A stretch of DNA of 64,000 nt from Microtetraspora niveoalba (GTDB taxonomy: Bacteria; Actinomycetota; Actinomycetes; Streptosporangiales; Streptosporangiaceae): NCBI RefSeq assembly GCF_001570405.1, contig NZ_BBYM01000028.1, positions 1 through 64,000 on the forward strand, in the 5' to 3' direction. Position numbers and translations under genes: made by a program. The notes under the pieces were generated by a model that saw only the letters and a list, made by a program, of their open reading frames with translations, ran no database searches and was not told the origin of the DNA. This document shows, piece after piece, positions 17,241 to 25,412 of the stretch (positions are counted from its first letter, which is position 1; each line of letters begins with the position of its first letter).

Positions 17241-17717
17241 TCAGACCTGCCGGACCGTGTCCTGGGCCGTGTCGTCCTGGGCCGTGTCGTTCTGCGCTGT
17301 GTTCCGCCCGGCGTTCTGGGCGGCGTTCGGGGCGGTGACCCGCAGCGTTCTCGGGTCCGCGTACTGGCCGCCCTCGTCCTCTGCCGTGACGTGGGCCAAG
17401 TCCTGGGCGTGCGCCTCGTCCACGGCGAGCGTGGTGTCGAACGTCGTACGCAACCGCGGGCCCGCCTCGACGATCTGCTTGACCAGGCTCTTGCCCTTGG
17501 CGATGAGGGCCTCGGGGCCGCCGCTCAGATAGTAGGAGTTCCGGAAGGAGCTTCCCTCGCTGCCGCCGCCCCACGGCTCGGCGGCGTTGAGCTCGGTGAT
17601 CCTGGCGACGAGCCCGGGGTAGTCGCGCTCCAGGTCCCCGGCCATGGTGGTCCATTGCGAAAGCCCGCCGGTCACGGCGGTCTTGTTGATGATGACGCTC
17701 TCGAACCGGCCGCTCAT
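17241..17717 (-). CDS. WXG100-like secreted partner protein
   Basis: A 158-residue helical protein; the start at ATG 17717 overlaps the stop of the EbfC-like gene (ATGA). The N-terminal 100 residues (FESVIINKTAVTGGLSQW, LNAAEPWGGGSEGSSF) look like a WXG100-type helical hairpin with a Trp-Gly turn. The last 40 residues are a disordered Ala/Gln/Asp/Thr tail resembling the low-complexity region in the giant. It lies 59 nt upstream of the giant on the same strand. Its likely role is to pair with the EbfC-like protein or the toxin N-terminus during type VII export, which is inferred from context. No secretion ATPase gene is present in this window. Confidence 0.75.
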   Translation of the reverse strand: MSGRFESVIINKTAVTGGLSQWTTMAGDLERDYPGLVARITELNAAEPWGGGSEGSSFRNSYYLSGGPEALIAKGKSLVKQIVEAGPRLRTTFDTTLAVDEAHAQDLAHVTAEDEGGQYADPRTLRVTAPNAAQNAGRNTAQNDTAQDDTAQDTVRQV

Positions 17718-18118
17718 CGCTTTCCGCCCATCTGGTCGGCGAGCTGGGTCATCACCGTTTCGAGGTCGCCGTCGAGGTGGGCCTTCATCTGGTCCGGCGG
17801 GATCAGCGGCTCGAAGACCTCGACGATGCGCTCCTGCGCCGTGGCGGCCGCCCGCTGGACGGTCTCGACGATGCTGTCGGCCAGTGCGCGGGCGTCGGGA
17901 CGGCGGTAGACGCGCGGATCGATGTCGAGCCGGATCAGCTCGCCGCGCGCGCCCACGGTGACCGAGACCATGCCGTCGCGGGACTTCTCGGTCACCTGGA
18001 TGGCCTTGGCCTTCGCGTGCAGCTCGACGCCCTCGTCCTGGAGCCGCAGGAAGGTGGTGCGGAGCTGCTCGGTGTAGGCCCGCAGACCGGCGACGTGGGC
18101 CTCGATGTCGGACTCCAC
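17714..18118 (-). CDS. YbaB/EbfC-family protein of a type VII-associated operon
   Basis: A 134-residue protein with an opening coiled-coil helix, a central beta hairpin (SVTVGARGELIRLDIDP) and a C-terminal helix, which is the YbaB/EbfC fold. In actinomycetes this family is frequent in ESX/type VII loci, where it precedes WXG proteins and toxins; the nucleoid-binding function of the enterobacterial member need not apply. GTG is the start, with GGGGGTG upstream. It is the first gene of the run EbfC-like, WXG-like, giant toxin. The 109-nt gap before the next upstream gene holds an A+T-richer stretch that probably includes the operon promoter. Confidence 0.8.
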   Translation of the reverse strand: MESDIEAHVAGLRAYTEQLRTTFLRLQDEGVELHAKAKAIQVTEKSRDGMVSVTVGARGELIRLDIDPRVYRRPDARALADSIVETVQRAAATAQERIVEVFEPLIPPDQMKAHLDGDLETVMTQLADQMGGKR

Positions 18119-18227
18119 GGCACACCCCCTGAATCGCGCCCGCCTATCACGCTTTTCCGGTTAGTTTCCGCCAAGTGAACATCATTCGACAAGACCATTA
18201 CCAAAATCGATGATCTTCGGCAGAAGT

Positions 18228-18617
18228 TCACCGATCCAGGGAGACCGCCCGTTCCCGGAGCTCGCCGACCTCCGCGCGCGGCACCCACGCCCGGTAGACG
18301 CCGCGTTCGATCCGTTCGAGCCCGAGCGCGACCGCCTCGGGCGCGGAGCCGCCGAGATACTCCAGCAGCAGTTCGCCCTCACGCTCGGCGTGTACGTGGA
18401 ACTCGGCGTCACGCCACCGGCAGACGGTCGTCACGAAGTGCACGGACTCGCACTCCGCCGCCGGGACGGTCCGTACGTGGCATCCCGGCTCGACCTCCTC
18501 GAACCCCTCGGCCGGTTCGTCCCGGCGCAGCCGGATCCACGTCTCCAGCGCGGACGCCTCCGGGCTGCACGGGTAGTCGGCGCCGCGCCAGCGGGCGCGG
18601 TAGAAGTGCCACGTCAC
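18228..18617 (-). CDS. Conserved hypothetical protein coupled to the SseB-like gene
   Basis: A 129-residue soluble protein starting at a GTG (VTWHFYRARW) that overlaps the stop of the SseB-like gene (GTGA). The composition is rich in Arg, Glu and aromatic residues, with predicted beta strands (ESVHFVTTVCRWRDAEFHVH) then a helix-strand end. No catalytic motif is evident and I do not recognise the family. Translational coupling indicates that it works with the SseB-like protein. The pair lies directly upstream of the toxin operon on the same strand, so it may be part of the same type VII-associated island. Confidence 0.7.
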   Translation of the reverse strand: MTWHFYRARWRGADYPCSPEASALETWIRLRRDEPAEGFEEVEPGCHVRTVPAAECESVHFVTTVCRWRDAEFHVHAEREGELLLEYLGGSAPEAVALGLERIERGVYRAWVPRAEVGELRERAVSLDR

Positions 18618-19543
18618 GACGTCTCCTCCCGCACCCCGACCAGCAGCCAGCGGCGCAGGTCGCCGTGATAGACGGCGTGCCGGCGCTCCCTGCCCTCCAC
18701 GGTCAGCTCCCAGATCTCGGCGCCGTGGGTGAGCCCGACGCCGTACACCTTGTACTCGCGGATGACCTGGTCCGGGTTGGGCACGAGGCCCAGCCCCACG
18801 AAGGGCGGCTCCTCGACCACCCATCCGGCCACCGCCTCGCGGCCGTCCTCGTCCAGCCCGCCGTACGGCGTGCGGTACAGGCCGAGCCCGACCGGACGCC
18901 AGCGCAGCAGCGTGAGCCCCCCGCTCGCGGTGAACGCGTCGGCGCGGCCGAGTGCCTCGGCGAGCACGGCGGGCGTGGCGATGTGCGACACGTCGAGGGC
19001 GTGGTGGCAGTAGCCGGAGACCCGCGGCTCGCCGCCGTACAGCAGCTCGGGCACCTCCTCCGGGCGCAGCACCTTCTGCAGGACGGGGACGCCCCTGTCG
19101 GGGGCGAGCGCGAGGTCCTGGGCGAGCGTGGGGACGGCGAGCCTGGCCACCGTGCCCGACTCCAGGAGGAAGCCGACCGGCACGCCGGGATTGATCGCCA
19201 GACCCCAGCGCGGGTCGGGCCACCCGGCGGCCAGCTCCACCAGGGAGACGACGCGGTGCCGCGCGGCGACGCCTCCGGTGGCCAGCGCCATCGTCTCGGC
19301 CGAGGTGTAGGCGATCAGCCAGGTCCGCTCACCGTCGGACGCGGTCGGCCAGGCGACCGGCTCCGCCCCCTCGAACGCGGCCCGCGTCATCGGCAGCGCG
19401 AAGTCGGCGTCTTTGAGCATGCTCAGGCACAACGCCGTGCGGCCGGCCGCGAAGGCCGCCCAGAGCTCCTCCTCGAACGGGCCGGACGGCGGCACGGCGG
19501 CTCCGCCATCGCCCGGGTCCTCGGGTGGCTGCACGCTGATCAC
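18614..19543 (-). CDS. SseB-family protein
   Basis: About 309 residues. The N-terminal domain (FEEELWAAFAAGRTALCLSM, LPMTRAAFEG, TWLIAYTSAETM, WGLAINPGVPVGFLLES) matches the SseB N-terminal domain, a family common in actinomycetes and often beside WXG/type VII genes; its biochemical role there is not established. The C-terminal half is a separate alpha/beta domain. Two GTG starts are possible: 19543, used here because SseB proteins begin close to the first helix, and 19582, which adds 13 residues. Neither has a clear ribosome-binding site. The downstream partner overlaps by 4 nt. Confidence 0.7.
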   Translation of the reverse strand: MISVQPPEDPGDGGAAVPPSGPFEEELWAAFAAGRTALCLSMLKDADFALPMTRAAFEGAEPVAWPTASDGERTWLIAYTSAETMALATGGVAARHRVVSLVELAAGWPDPRWGLAINPGVPVGFLLESGTVARLAVPTLAQDLALAPDRGVPVLQKVLRPEEVPELLYGGEPRVSGYCHHALDVSHIATPAVLAEALGRADAFTASGGLTLLRWRPVGLGLYRTPYGGLDEDGREAVAGWVVEEPPFVGLGLVPNPDQVIREYKVYGVGLTHGAEIWELTVEGRERRHAVYHGDLRRWLLVGVREETS

Positions 19544-19630
19544 ATTAGGCCAAATCCGGCGGTTCGCCCCGCCCTCCTTCACACCGGCGAACCGGCATTC
19601 GCCGGGCAGCGGGCGCCCCGCCCCAGGCGA

Positions 19631-20290
19631 TCAGCGGCTGTTCCCCGCCTCCACCTGCGCGCGGAGCCCGTCGACGAGCTGCCACACCGAGGCGTACGGG
19701 TTGCGGTCCGTCAACCGAGTTTCCGGACCGTGGATGTCTTCCAGCAGCCGAGCCCGCTTCCGGGCTACTTCATACCCGTTCATCAGAGCGTGCGCGCTGA
19801 GACTCTTCCCGTCTCGCCGGTAATCGCACCCGCCATGCGCTTCCAGCAACTCGCAGGCCTTGTTCGTCGTGATATAGCCGCGCTGGTCTTTTATGTGGAG
19901 CACGAGCCAAAGTTCGAAGCACGGGTTTGACACAGCGCACTTTATGCCATTCCGGTCCGCCAAAGCCAACGCCCTGTCCAGCGCGGCATGCGGAATCGGC
20001 GCCTCCACATCGACCACGCACCAGACCTCGTCATACTTCATGCACTGGTCCGAACCCGATGTGGGCGCTCGCCTCTGATGGTCGATGGCCGCTTTGACCA
20101 GTCCCAGCGGCTCGCCGTGGGCGCCGCCGAACTGAACTCCGGGGATCCTGAACCGACGCTTCAACTCCCCGAAGTAAATGCGTTCCGTAACCTCGCCCTC
20201 ACAGTAGATGAGAAAGCGTTTCCGCTCGGGAAGATTCCCCTGCTTTCGCTTCAGAGTTCTGCTGCTGCGCGACATCGGCATGCGGACCAT
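19631..20290 (-). CDS. RloB/AbiLii-like TOPRIM-type protein (defence effector candidate)
   Basis: About 219 residues. The motif FLIYCEGEVTERIYF is the conserved Glu-bearing strand of the RloB family, a TOPRIM-like nuclease fold. A second acidic motif follows in CVVDVEAP, where many members have Asp-x-Asp and this one has Asp-x-Glu. The family signature SNPCFELWLVLH is present. RloB-type proteins occur next to an AAA ATPase in AbiL-type abortive-infection pairs and in RloABC loci. The reading frame overlaps the end of the ATPase gene by about 90 nt. Several starts are possible (ATG 20290, 20281, 20275; TTG 20302) and none has a clear ribosome-binding site, so translation probably depends on the upstream gene. 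Confidence 0.85.
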   Translation of the reverse strand: MVRMPMSRSSRTLKRKQGNLPERKRFLIYCEGEVTERIYFGELKRRFRIPGVQFGGAHGEPLGLVKAAIDHQRRAPTSGSDQCMKYDEVWCVVDVEAPIPHAALDRALALADRNGIKCAVSNPCFELWLVLHIKDQRGYITTNKACELLEAHGGCDYRRDGKSLSAHALMNGYEVARKRARLLEDIHGPETRLTDRNPYASVWQLVDGLRAQVEAGNSR

Positions 20291-21590
20291 TGTGCCGGGC
20301 AAGGGCTTCCCTCAGGACGGAATCGTCGAAAACGGGAACGCCCCTGTAGCGGCCGAGAAGGTAGCCGCGGAAAACGCTGTCGAGTCCGTCCCGTACGCGA
20401 TATCGGGTCAGCGGATGAAGCTCTGTCGCCCCGTCCGGATCCCGGTCCGTGAGCCAGATCTGATCGCGCCTGAGCCTCGCCTTGGTCAGCGGGGAAAGGA
20501 GGCTCACGTCATGAGTGTTGAAAAGTATCTGCGCACCGCGCCGGTTGAAGCGCGGATCCTGGAAGAGCTGCACCAGCTCCCCCACCAATAAGGGATGCAG
20601 AAAGGCGTTCAGCTCGTCGACCACGAGCAGCCCGCCCCGGGCGAGGGCACGAACGACCGGACCCAGCAGCGCGAACCAGCCTCGCGTCCCGCTGGACTCG
20701 TATTCCAGGGGAAGCGTGTATTCGCATCCTTGCACGTTGTGGACGAAATCCACTTTGGGGTCGTCGTGAATCACGGCGTCCTCGTCGGGGACCTGGTCGG
20801 GATCCATCGCCCTGACGAAGGCGATGAATCTGGCTCGGACCTCCTCGTCCACCGGTCGCTGCTCATGGCGGACGTCGGTGATGCCGAAATCCGCGTAATT
20901 GAGCAGGCTGAGGACGCCTTCCCGGTCGTGCTCGGCCATCTCGTGCAAGGTGAGAGGCAGGAAGAACTGCGGCTCGCCCGCGTCGATGTAGATGATCTGG
21001 CGCTCGAACCAGCGGTAGATCTCCGTCAGCTGCGGATGGTTGTTGGCGGCGGCGGCCGAGAGGTACAGGCTGTTCGGCCTCACCAGTTCGGAGATGGCCT
21101 TCTTCCTGCCTTTGAGGTAATCGCCGAAGTGGATCGATTTCCCCTCCGGGCCCGATCGCTCGAACAGGACCCGGCGCACCCGTCGCTGTTGCCGGGAGAA
21201 GCTGTACAGCCACTCGCTCCGGATCGCCGTGTCGTCGAGGGAGAAGCCGTACTCATAGTGGACTCCGTCGATCGCGATGTCGGCGGAGAACTCGGACGGC
21301 CTTTCCCGGCTCTCGTCATCGAAACGGAAGCTGTTACGACGGATGACCGCTCCGGGGCGCCATCTCTGGTGGGAGTCCTCGACCGCGGTCGCCATGAAGC
21401 GCAGCGCTTGCAGGAGGTTGGATTTACCCGATGCGTTACCGCCGTAGATCGCCGCCGCCGGCAGCACCGACACGTCCTCGTCAATGGGGCTGCGCACCGC
21501 CAGATCGGCGTGTTCGTCCAGCGCGACCAGGCTGAGTTCCTGCTCATCGCGCAGCGACGCGTGGTTGGCGACGCGGAAGCGGAGAAGCAC
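20199..21590 (-). CDS. RloA/AbiLi-like AAA (AAA_15/21) ATPase, defence sensor candidate
   Basis: A 463-residue SMC/ABC-type ATPase: Walker A GGNASGKS at residues 50-57, an ABC-signature-like ESSGTRG, Walker B LLVVDELN (D325, E326) and an H-loop NTHD. The opening MLLRFRVANHASLRDEQ is characteristic of the overcoming-lysogenization-like AAA_15/21 group. A GTG start at 21590 is preceded by AGGAGG. Paired with the overlapping RloB-like gene it forms a two-gene abortive-infection type module, in which the ATPase is thought to sense and release the TOPRIM partner. The pair sits between the toxin island and a sugar-metabolism operon, with a 577-nt gene-free region upstream. Confidence 0.87.
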   Translation of the reverse strand: MLLRFRVANHASLRDEQELSLVALDEHADLAVRSPIDEDVSVLPAAAIYGGNASGKSNLLQALRFMATAVEDSHQRWRPGAVIRRNSFRFDDESRERPSEFSADIAIDGVHYEYGFSLDDTAIRSEWLYSFSRQQRRVRRVLFERSGPEGKSIHFGDYLKGRKKAISELVRPNSLYLSAAAANNHPQLTEIYRWFERQIIYIDAGEPQFFLPLTLHEMAEHDREGVLSLLNYADFGITDVRHEQRPVDEEVRARFIAFVRAMDPDQVPDEDAVIHDDPKVDFVHNVQGCEYTLPLEYESSGTRGWFALLGPVVRALARGGLLVVDELNAFLHPLLVGELVQLFQDPRFNRRGAQILFNTHDVSLLSPLTKARLRRDQIWLTDRDPDGATELHPLTRYRVRDGLDSVFRGYLLGRYRGVPVFDDSVLREALARHNGPHADVAQQQNSEAKAGESSRAETLSHLL

Positions 21591-22167
21591 TTTGCCTCCT
21601 GTCGGACGGACGGCTCATGGTCCAGGGCGCCGATGCACGCGCCCTACGCGTCAAGACTTGACGATTATCGGCGTAAAATCCAGCGGAAGATGGGCCGTTG
21701 GCGTCGTTGGTATCAAATTTTGACAGCCAACGACCACCGCCCCTCTTTCGCGCCGCCGAAATAGGCTCTTCATCCCTTTGGTCGCTCCCGCCACACCTGA
21801 AGGAACACCAGGGATCTCAGACGCGGGGACGACTTCTCGGCCGATCTCGCCCACCAAGACAAGTACACCCGTCATGAGTTGTCCGACAGATGATGAAACA
21901 TGAATCATCATTCATGAAATCCTGAGTATCAGGCGATGCCGGGACATATCTGAGCTTGAGCTGTGCCCCGAATAATGGTGAGGACGCCTCCGCCAGAGTC
22001 AGCCCACCCCGGTGATCCTCGTCGTCCACTGGTGGGGCCAGACTCCCTCGGCCGCTCACTCTCCGGCGGGCTTCCAGTCCAGTTCGCCCTTCTCGACGGT
22101 GGGGCGCCGGCCGCGGATCGGCCGGCCGGGCCCCTTTGGCCAGGCCCGGACGCACCGTCGTACGGGG
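21591..22167. other. Gene-free A+T-richer region upstream of the RloAB pair
   Basis: No reading frame here has convincing codon use. The stretch from about 21640 to 21950 is visibly richer in A+T than its surroundings and should hold the promoter of the minus-strand defence pair. A perfect dyad, CATGAAT-CATC-ATTCATG, lies at 21899-21916. GTTGGCGTCGTTGG and CCAACGAC form a loose second dyad near 21698-21737. The left part of the gap (22000-22167) continues the composition of the adjoining phosphorylase gene but carries no identifiable gene. Confidence 0.5.
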
Positions 22168-24570
22168 TCAGGTCACCGGACGGGCCGGCGGCTCCGCCGC
22201 CCGCGTCACCGCGGGGCTCTGCCTCGTCTGCCGGTGCGCCGGACGGCGGCCGGGCGGCTGGGTGGGCGCCGGGCCGGGCGATATCGGAGGGATCGGGCAG
22301 GTGAGCGGCGCCCCCTTGACGACGACGTCCGGATGCCCGTGATGGACGATCTTGAGCGGCTCACCGTCGAGCAGCGTGTACGTGGCGGAATCCAGGTCCA
22401 TGCTGACCGCCAGCCGCCTCCCCAGCAGCGACACCCTGAAGGACAGCCCGGTGAGCGCCGAGGGCAGGCGCGGCGCGAAGCACAGGAGGCCGTCGTGGTG
22501 ACGCATCCCCGCGAGCCCCTCGACCAACGCGATCCAGGCTCCGACCAGGGACGCGATGTGCAGCCCGTCGCGGGTGTTGTGCTCGACGTCCTCCAGGTCC
22601 ATCAGCGCCGCCTCGGCGAGGTAGTCGTAGGCCAGGTCCAGGTGGCCCACCTCGGCCGCGATCACCGACTGGGTGCAGGCCGACAGCGAGGAGTCCCGCA
22701 CGGTGATCCGCTCGTAGTAGGCGAAGTCGCGCGCCTTCTGCTCGGCCGTGAACGCGTCGCCCCGGCGGTGCAGGGCCAGCACGAGGTCGGCCTGCTTGAC
22801 GACCTGCTTGCGGTACAGGTCGAAGTACGGGAAGTGCAGCATCAGCGGATACTGGTCGGGCTTGGTCGCGGCGAAGTCCCACACCTGGTGGTCGGTGAAG
22901 CCGTCGGCCTGCGGGTGGACGCCGAGCGTCTCGTCGTACGGGATGTACATCGCCCGCGCCGCGTCCCGCCAGGCCGCCATCTCCTCCTCGTCCACGTGCA
23001 GCCTCCTCGCCGCGGCGGGGTGGCGTTTGGCCGCGTCGGCGGCGGCGTGCAGGTTCCGCTGCGCCATCAGGTTCGTGTACACGTTGTTGTCGGCGACGGC
23101 GCTGTACTCGTCGGGGCCGGTGACCCCGGCGATGCGGAAGGCCCCCTCCACGTCGTGGTGTCCCAGCGACCGCCACAGCCGGGCCGTCTGCACGAGGAGC
23201 TCCAGGCCCACGTCCTTGTCGAACGCCTCGTCCCCGGTGATGTCGATGTAGCGGACGACGGCGTCGGCGATGGCGGCGTTCACGTGGAAGGCCGCCGTCC
23301 CCGCCGGCCAGTAGCCGGAGCACTCCTCGCCGTGGATGGTCCGCCAGGGGAAGGCCGCCCCGCGCAGCCCGAGCTGCCGCGCCCGGTCCATCGCCATCGG
23401 CAGCGTGCTCTGCCGCCAGCTCAACGCGTGGGCGACCGCCTCGGGGAGGAGGTAGGTCAGCACCGGCATCACGAACGCCTCGCTGTCCCAGAAGCAGTGC
23501 CCGTCGTAGCCGCTGCCGGTGAGGCCCTTGGCCGGGATGCCCCTGCCCTCGCCGCGCGCCGTGGCCTGCAGCAGGTGGAAGAGCCCGAACCGCACGGCCT
23601 GCTGGATCTCCGCGTCGCCCTCCACCTCGACGTCGGCGCAGGCCCAGAACTCGTCCAGGTAGCTCCGCTGCTCGGCGAGCAGGCCGTCCCAGCCGCTCTG
23701 CCGGGCGGCGGCGAGCGCGGCGTCGGCCTGGTCCCGCACCGCCGGGCGCGACCGAGCACCCGACCAGCCGTACGAGACGAACTTGATCAGTCGGAGCGGC
23801 CGGCCGGGCTCGAGCGAGGCGATCACCGTCACCCGGCCGAGGTCGGGGGAGCTCTCCGCGACGACGCCGGTGCCGTCCGGACCGTCGATGACGTGGTCCA
23901 TCGCGGCGGCGACGCGCAGGCCGCTCGCGCGGGTGTTGTGCACGAGCACGGCGCGGGCGTCCCGCGCGGCGTGCTCGCAGGAGATCAGCGGCGCCTCCAC
24001 CGCGGCGGCGACCCGGGGGTCGCCCGCCGCCGCGGGCAACTGCTCGTTGGCGACGAGCTCGGACTGCACGACCACGCGCAGCGGCTCGCCGAGGGGCTCC
24101 ACCTCGTAGCAGATCGCGGCGACCGACCGCTGGACCAGCGACACCAGCCGGATCGAGGACACCCGGACCGGGCATCCGTCCGGCGACTCCCATTCGGCGG
24201 TCCGCCGCAACACGCCGTCGCGGAGGTCCAGTGTCTGCTCGTGCGAGCGCAGCCGTCCGTAGCGGACGTCGAACGGCTCGTCGTTGACGAGCAGCCGGAT
24301 CACCTTGCCGTTCGTGACGTTGATGACGGTCTGCCCCGACTCGGGGAACCCGTAGCCGCCCTCGGGGTACGGCAGGGGCCGCACCTCGTAGACGCCGGAC
24401 AGGTAGCTGCCGGGCAGGCCGTGCGGCTCCCCCTCGTCGAGGTTGCCGCGCCAGCCGATGTGCCCGTTCGACAACGCGAACAACGACTCCGACTGGGCGA
24501 GGACGTCGACGTCCAGCCCGGACAGCCGCAGGCACCAGGGCTCGCACGCGAACGCGGGATGAGTGATCAT
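22168..24570 (-). CDS. Glycoside hydrolase family 65 disaccharide phosphorylase
   Basis: 800 residues; cytoplasmic, with no signal peptide. The N-terminal beta-sandwich (about 1-270) and linker lead to the (alpha/alpha)6 barrel with GYDGHCFWDSEAFV and GVTGPDEYS. The Glu in the latter, E488, is the general acid of GH65 phosphorylases. The family phosphorolyses trehalose, maltose, kojibiose or nigerose to beta-glucose 1-phosphate plus a sugar. The coupled beta-phosphoglucomutase gene upstream supports a beta-glucose 1-phosphate product, but the disaccharide cannot be read from sequence. The ATG at 24570 shares one base with the stop of that gene (TGATG). The last 40 residues are a Pro/Arg-rich tail outside the family fold. 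Confidence 0.9.
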   Translation of the reverse strand: MITHPAFACEPWCLRLSGLDVDVLAQSESLFALSNGHIGWRGNLDEGEPHGLPGSYLSGVYEVRPLPYPEGGYGFPESGQTVINVTNGKVIRLLVNDEPFDVRYGRLRSHEQTLDLRDGVLRRTAEWESPDGCPVRVSSIRLVSLVQRSVAAICYEVEPLGEPLRVVVQSELVANEQLPAAAGDPRVAAAVEAPLISCEHAARDARAVLVHNTRASGLRVAAAMDHVIDGPDGTGVVAESSPDLGRVTVIASLEPGRPLRLIKFVSYGWSGARSRPAVRDQADAALAAARQSGWDGLLAEQRSYLDEFWACADVEVEGDAEIQQAVRFGLFHLLQATARGEGRGIPAKGLTGSGYDGHCFWDSEAFVMPVLTYLLPEAVAHALSWRQSTLPMAMDRARQLGLRGAAFPWRTIHGEECSGYWPAGTAAFHVNAAIADAVVRYIDITGDEAFDKDVGLELLVQTARLWRSLGHHDVEGAFRIAGVTGPDEYSAVADNNVYTNLMAQRNLHAAADAAKRHPAAARRLHVDEEEMAAWRDAARAMYIPYDETLGVHPQADGFTDHQVWDFAATKPDQYPLMLHFPYFDLYRKQVVKQADLVLALHRRGDAFTAEQKARDFAYYERITVRDSSLSACTQSVIAAEVGHLDLAYDYLAEAALMDLEDVEHNTRDGLHIASLVGAWIALVEGLAGMRHHDGLLCFAPRLPSALTGLSFRVSLLGRRLAVSMDLDSATYTLLDGEPLKIVHHGHPDVVVKGAPLTCPIPPISPGPAPTQPPGRRPAHRQTRQSPAVTRAAEPPARPVT

Positions 24571-25331
24571 CAGCGGTCCATCAGCTCGGAGAGGTCCGAC
24601 ACCACCACGTCGGCGCCGTGCTCGCGCAGCGCGTCCGCCTGCCCGGTCCGGTCCACGCCGACGACGTACGCGAAGCGGCCGGCCCGCCCGGCCTCGACCC
24701 CCGCGAGCGCGTCCTCGAACACCGCCGCCCGGTCGGGCGGGACCCCGAGCGCCCGCGCGGCGGCGAGGTAGGCGTCCGGCGCGGGCTTGCCCGCGAGGTG
24801 CTCCCGGAGGACCGTGGCGCCGTCGACGCGTTCCTCGAACAGGTCCTCGATCCCGGCGCCGACGAGCATGTCGCGGCAGTTCGCGCTCGACGAGACGACC
24901 GCACGGCGCAGCCCGGCGTCCCGCACCGCCCGGACGTAGCGGACCGACCCCTCGAACACCTCCACGCCGTCCTTCCTGACCCGGTCGAGCACCAGCTCGT
25001 TCTTGCGGTTGCCCAGGCCGTTCACGGTCTCGGCGCCCGGCGGGTCGTCCGGGTCGCCCTCGGGGAGGTCGATGCCGCGCGAGGCGAGGAACGCGCGGGT
25101 GCCGTCGGCCCTGGTCTTGCCGTCCACGTAGGTGTCGTAGTCGTTCACCTCGTCGAACGGGACCATCGGGCCGCCGGTCCGCTCGGCGCGCTCGCGCAGG
25201 AAACCGTCGAACATCTCCTTCCACGCGGCGGCGTGCAGGGAGGCCGTACGGGTCAGGACCCCGTCCAGGTCGAACAGGCAGGCCCGCACCCCGTCCGGCA
25301 GGCCCAGCGACTTCGCGGCGGACGACTCCAT
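24570..25331 (-). CDS. pgmB: Beta-phosphoglucomutase, HAD superfamily
   Basis: A 253-residue HAD phosphatase-fold protein. Motif I is LFDLDGVLT with the nucleophile and acid/base aspartates. A helical cap holds the NGLGNRKNE motif typical of the beta-phosphoglucomutase subfamily. Motif II is VVSSSANC, the motif III lysine is in LAGKPAPD, and motif IV is [12 protein letters not shown]. It interconverts beta-glucose 1-phosphate and glucose 6-phosphate, feeding the product of the coupled GH65 phosphorylase into glycolysis. It is first in a two-gene operon with a 1-nt stop/start overlap. The ATG is preceded by GGAGG at slightly long spacing. Confidence 0.9.
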   Translation of the reverse strand: MESSAAKSLGLPDGVRACLFDLDGVLTRTASLHAAAWKEMFDGFLRERAERTGGPMVPFDEVNDYDTYVDGKTRADGTRAFLASRGIDLPEGDPDDPPGAETVNGLGNRKNELVLDRVRKDGVEVFEGSVRYVRAVRDAGLRRAVVSSSANCRDMLVGAGIEDLFEERVDGATVLREHLAGKPAPDAYLAAARALGVPPDRAAVFEDALAGVEAGRAGRFAYVVGVDRTGQADALREHGADVVVSDLSELMDR

Positions 25332-25412
25332 CCCGGGATGACCTCCTCGACCTCGGGAAACGCGGTTGTGCTCACCCCCTACCCGGAAAGGGACGGATCA
25401 CCGGAATCCCGC

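Noticed and set aside
21651-21911. 86-codon minus-strand frame before the RloA gene
   Set aside because: Mixed composition, no ribosome-binding site, and it lies in an A+T-rich promoter-like region; not supported as a gene.
22012-24771. 919-codon plus-strand open frame
   Set aside because: Antisense of the GH65 phosphorylase, which has clear catalytic motifs and correct codon bias on the other strand.
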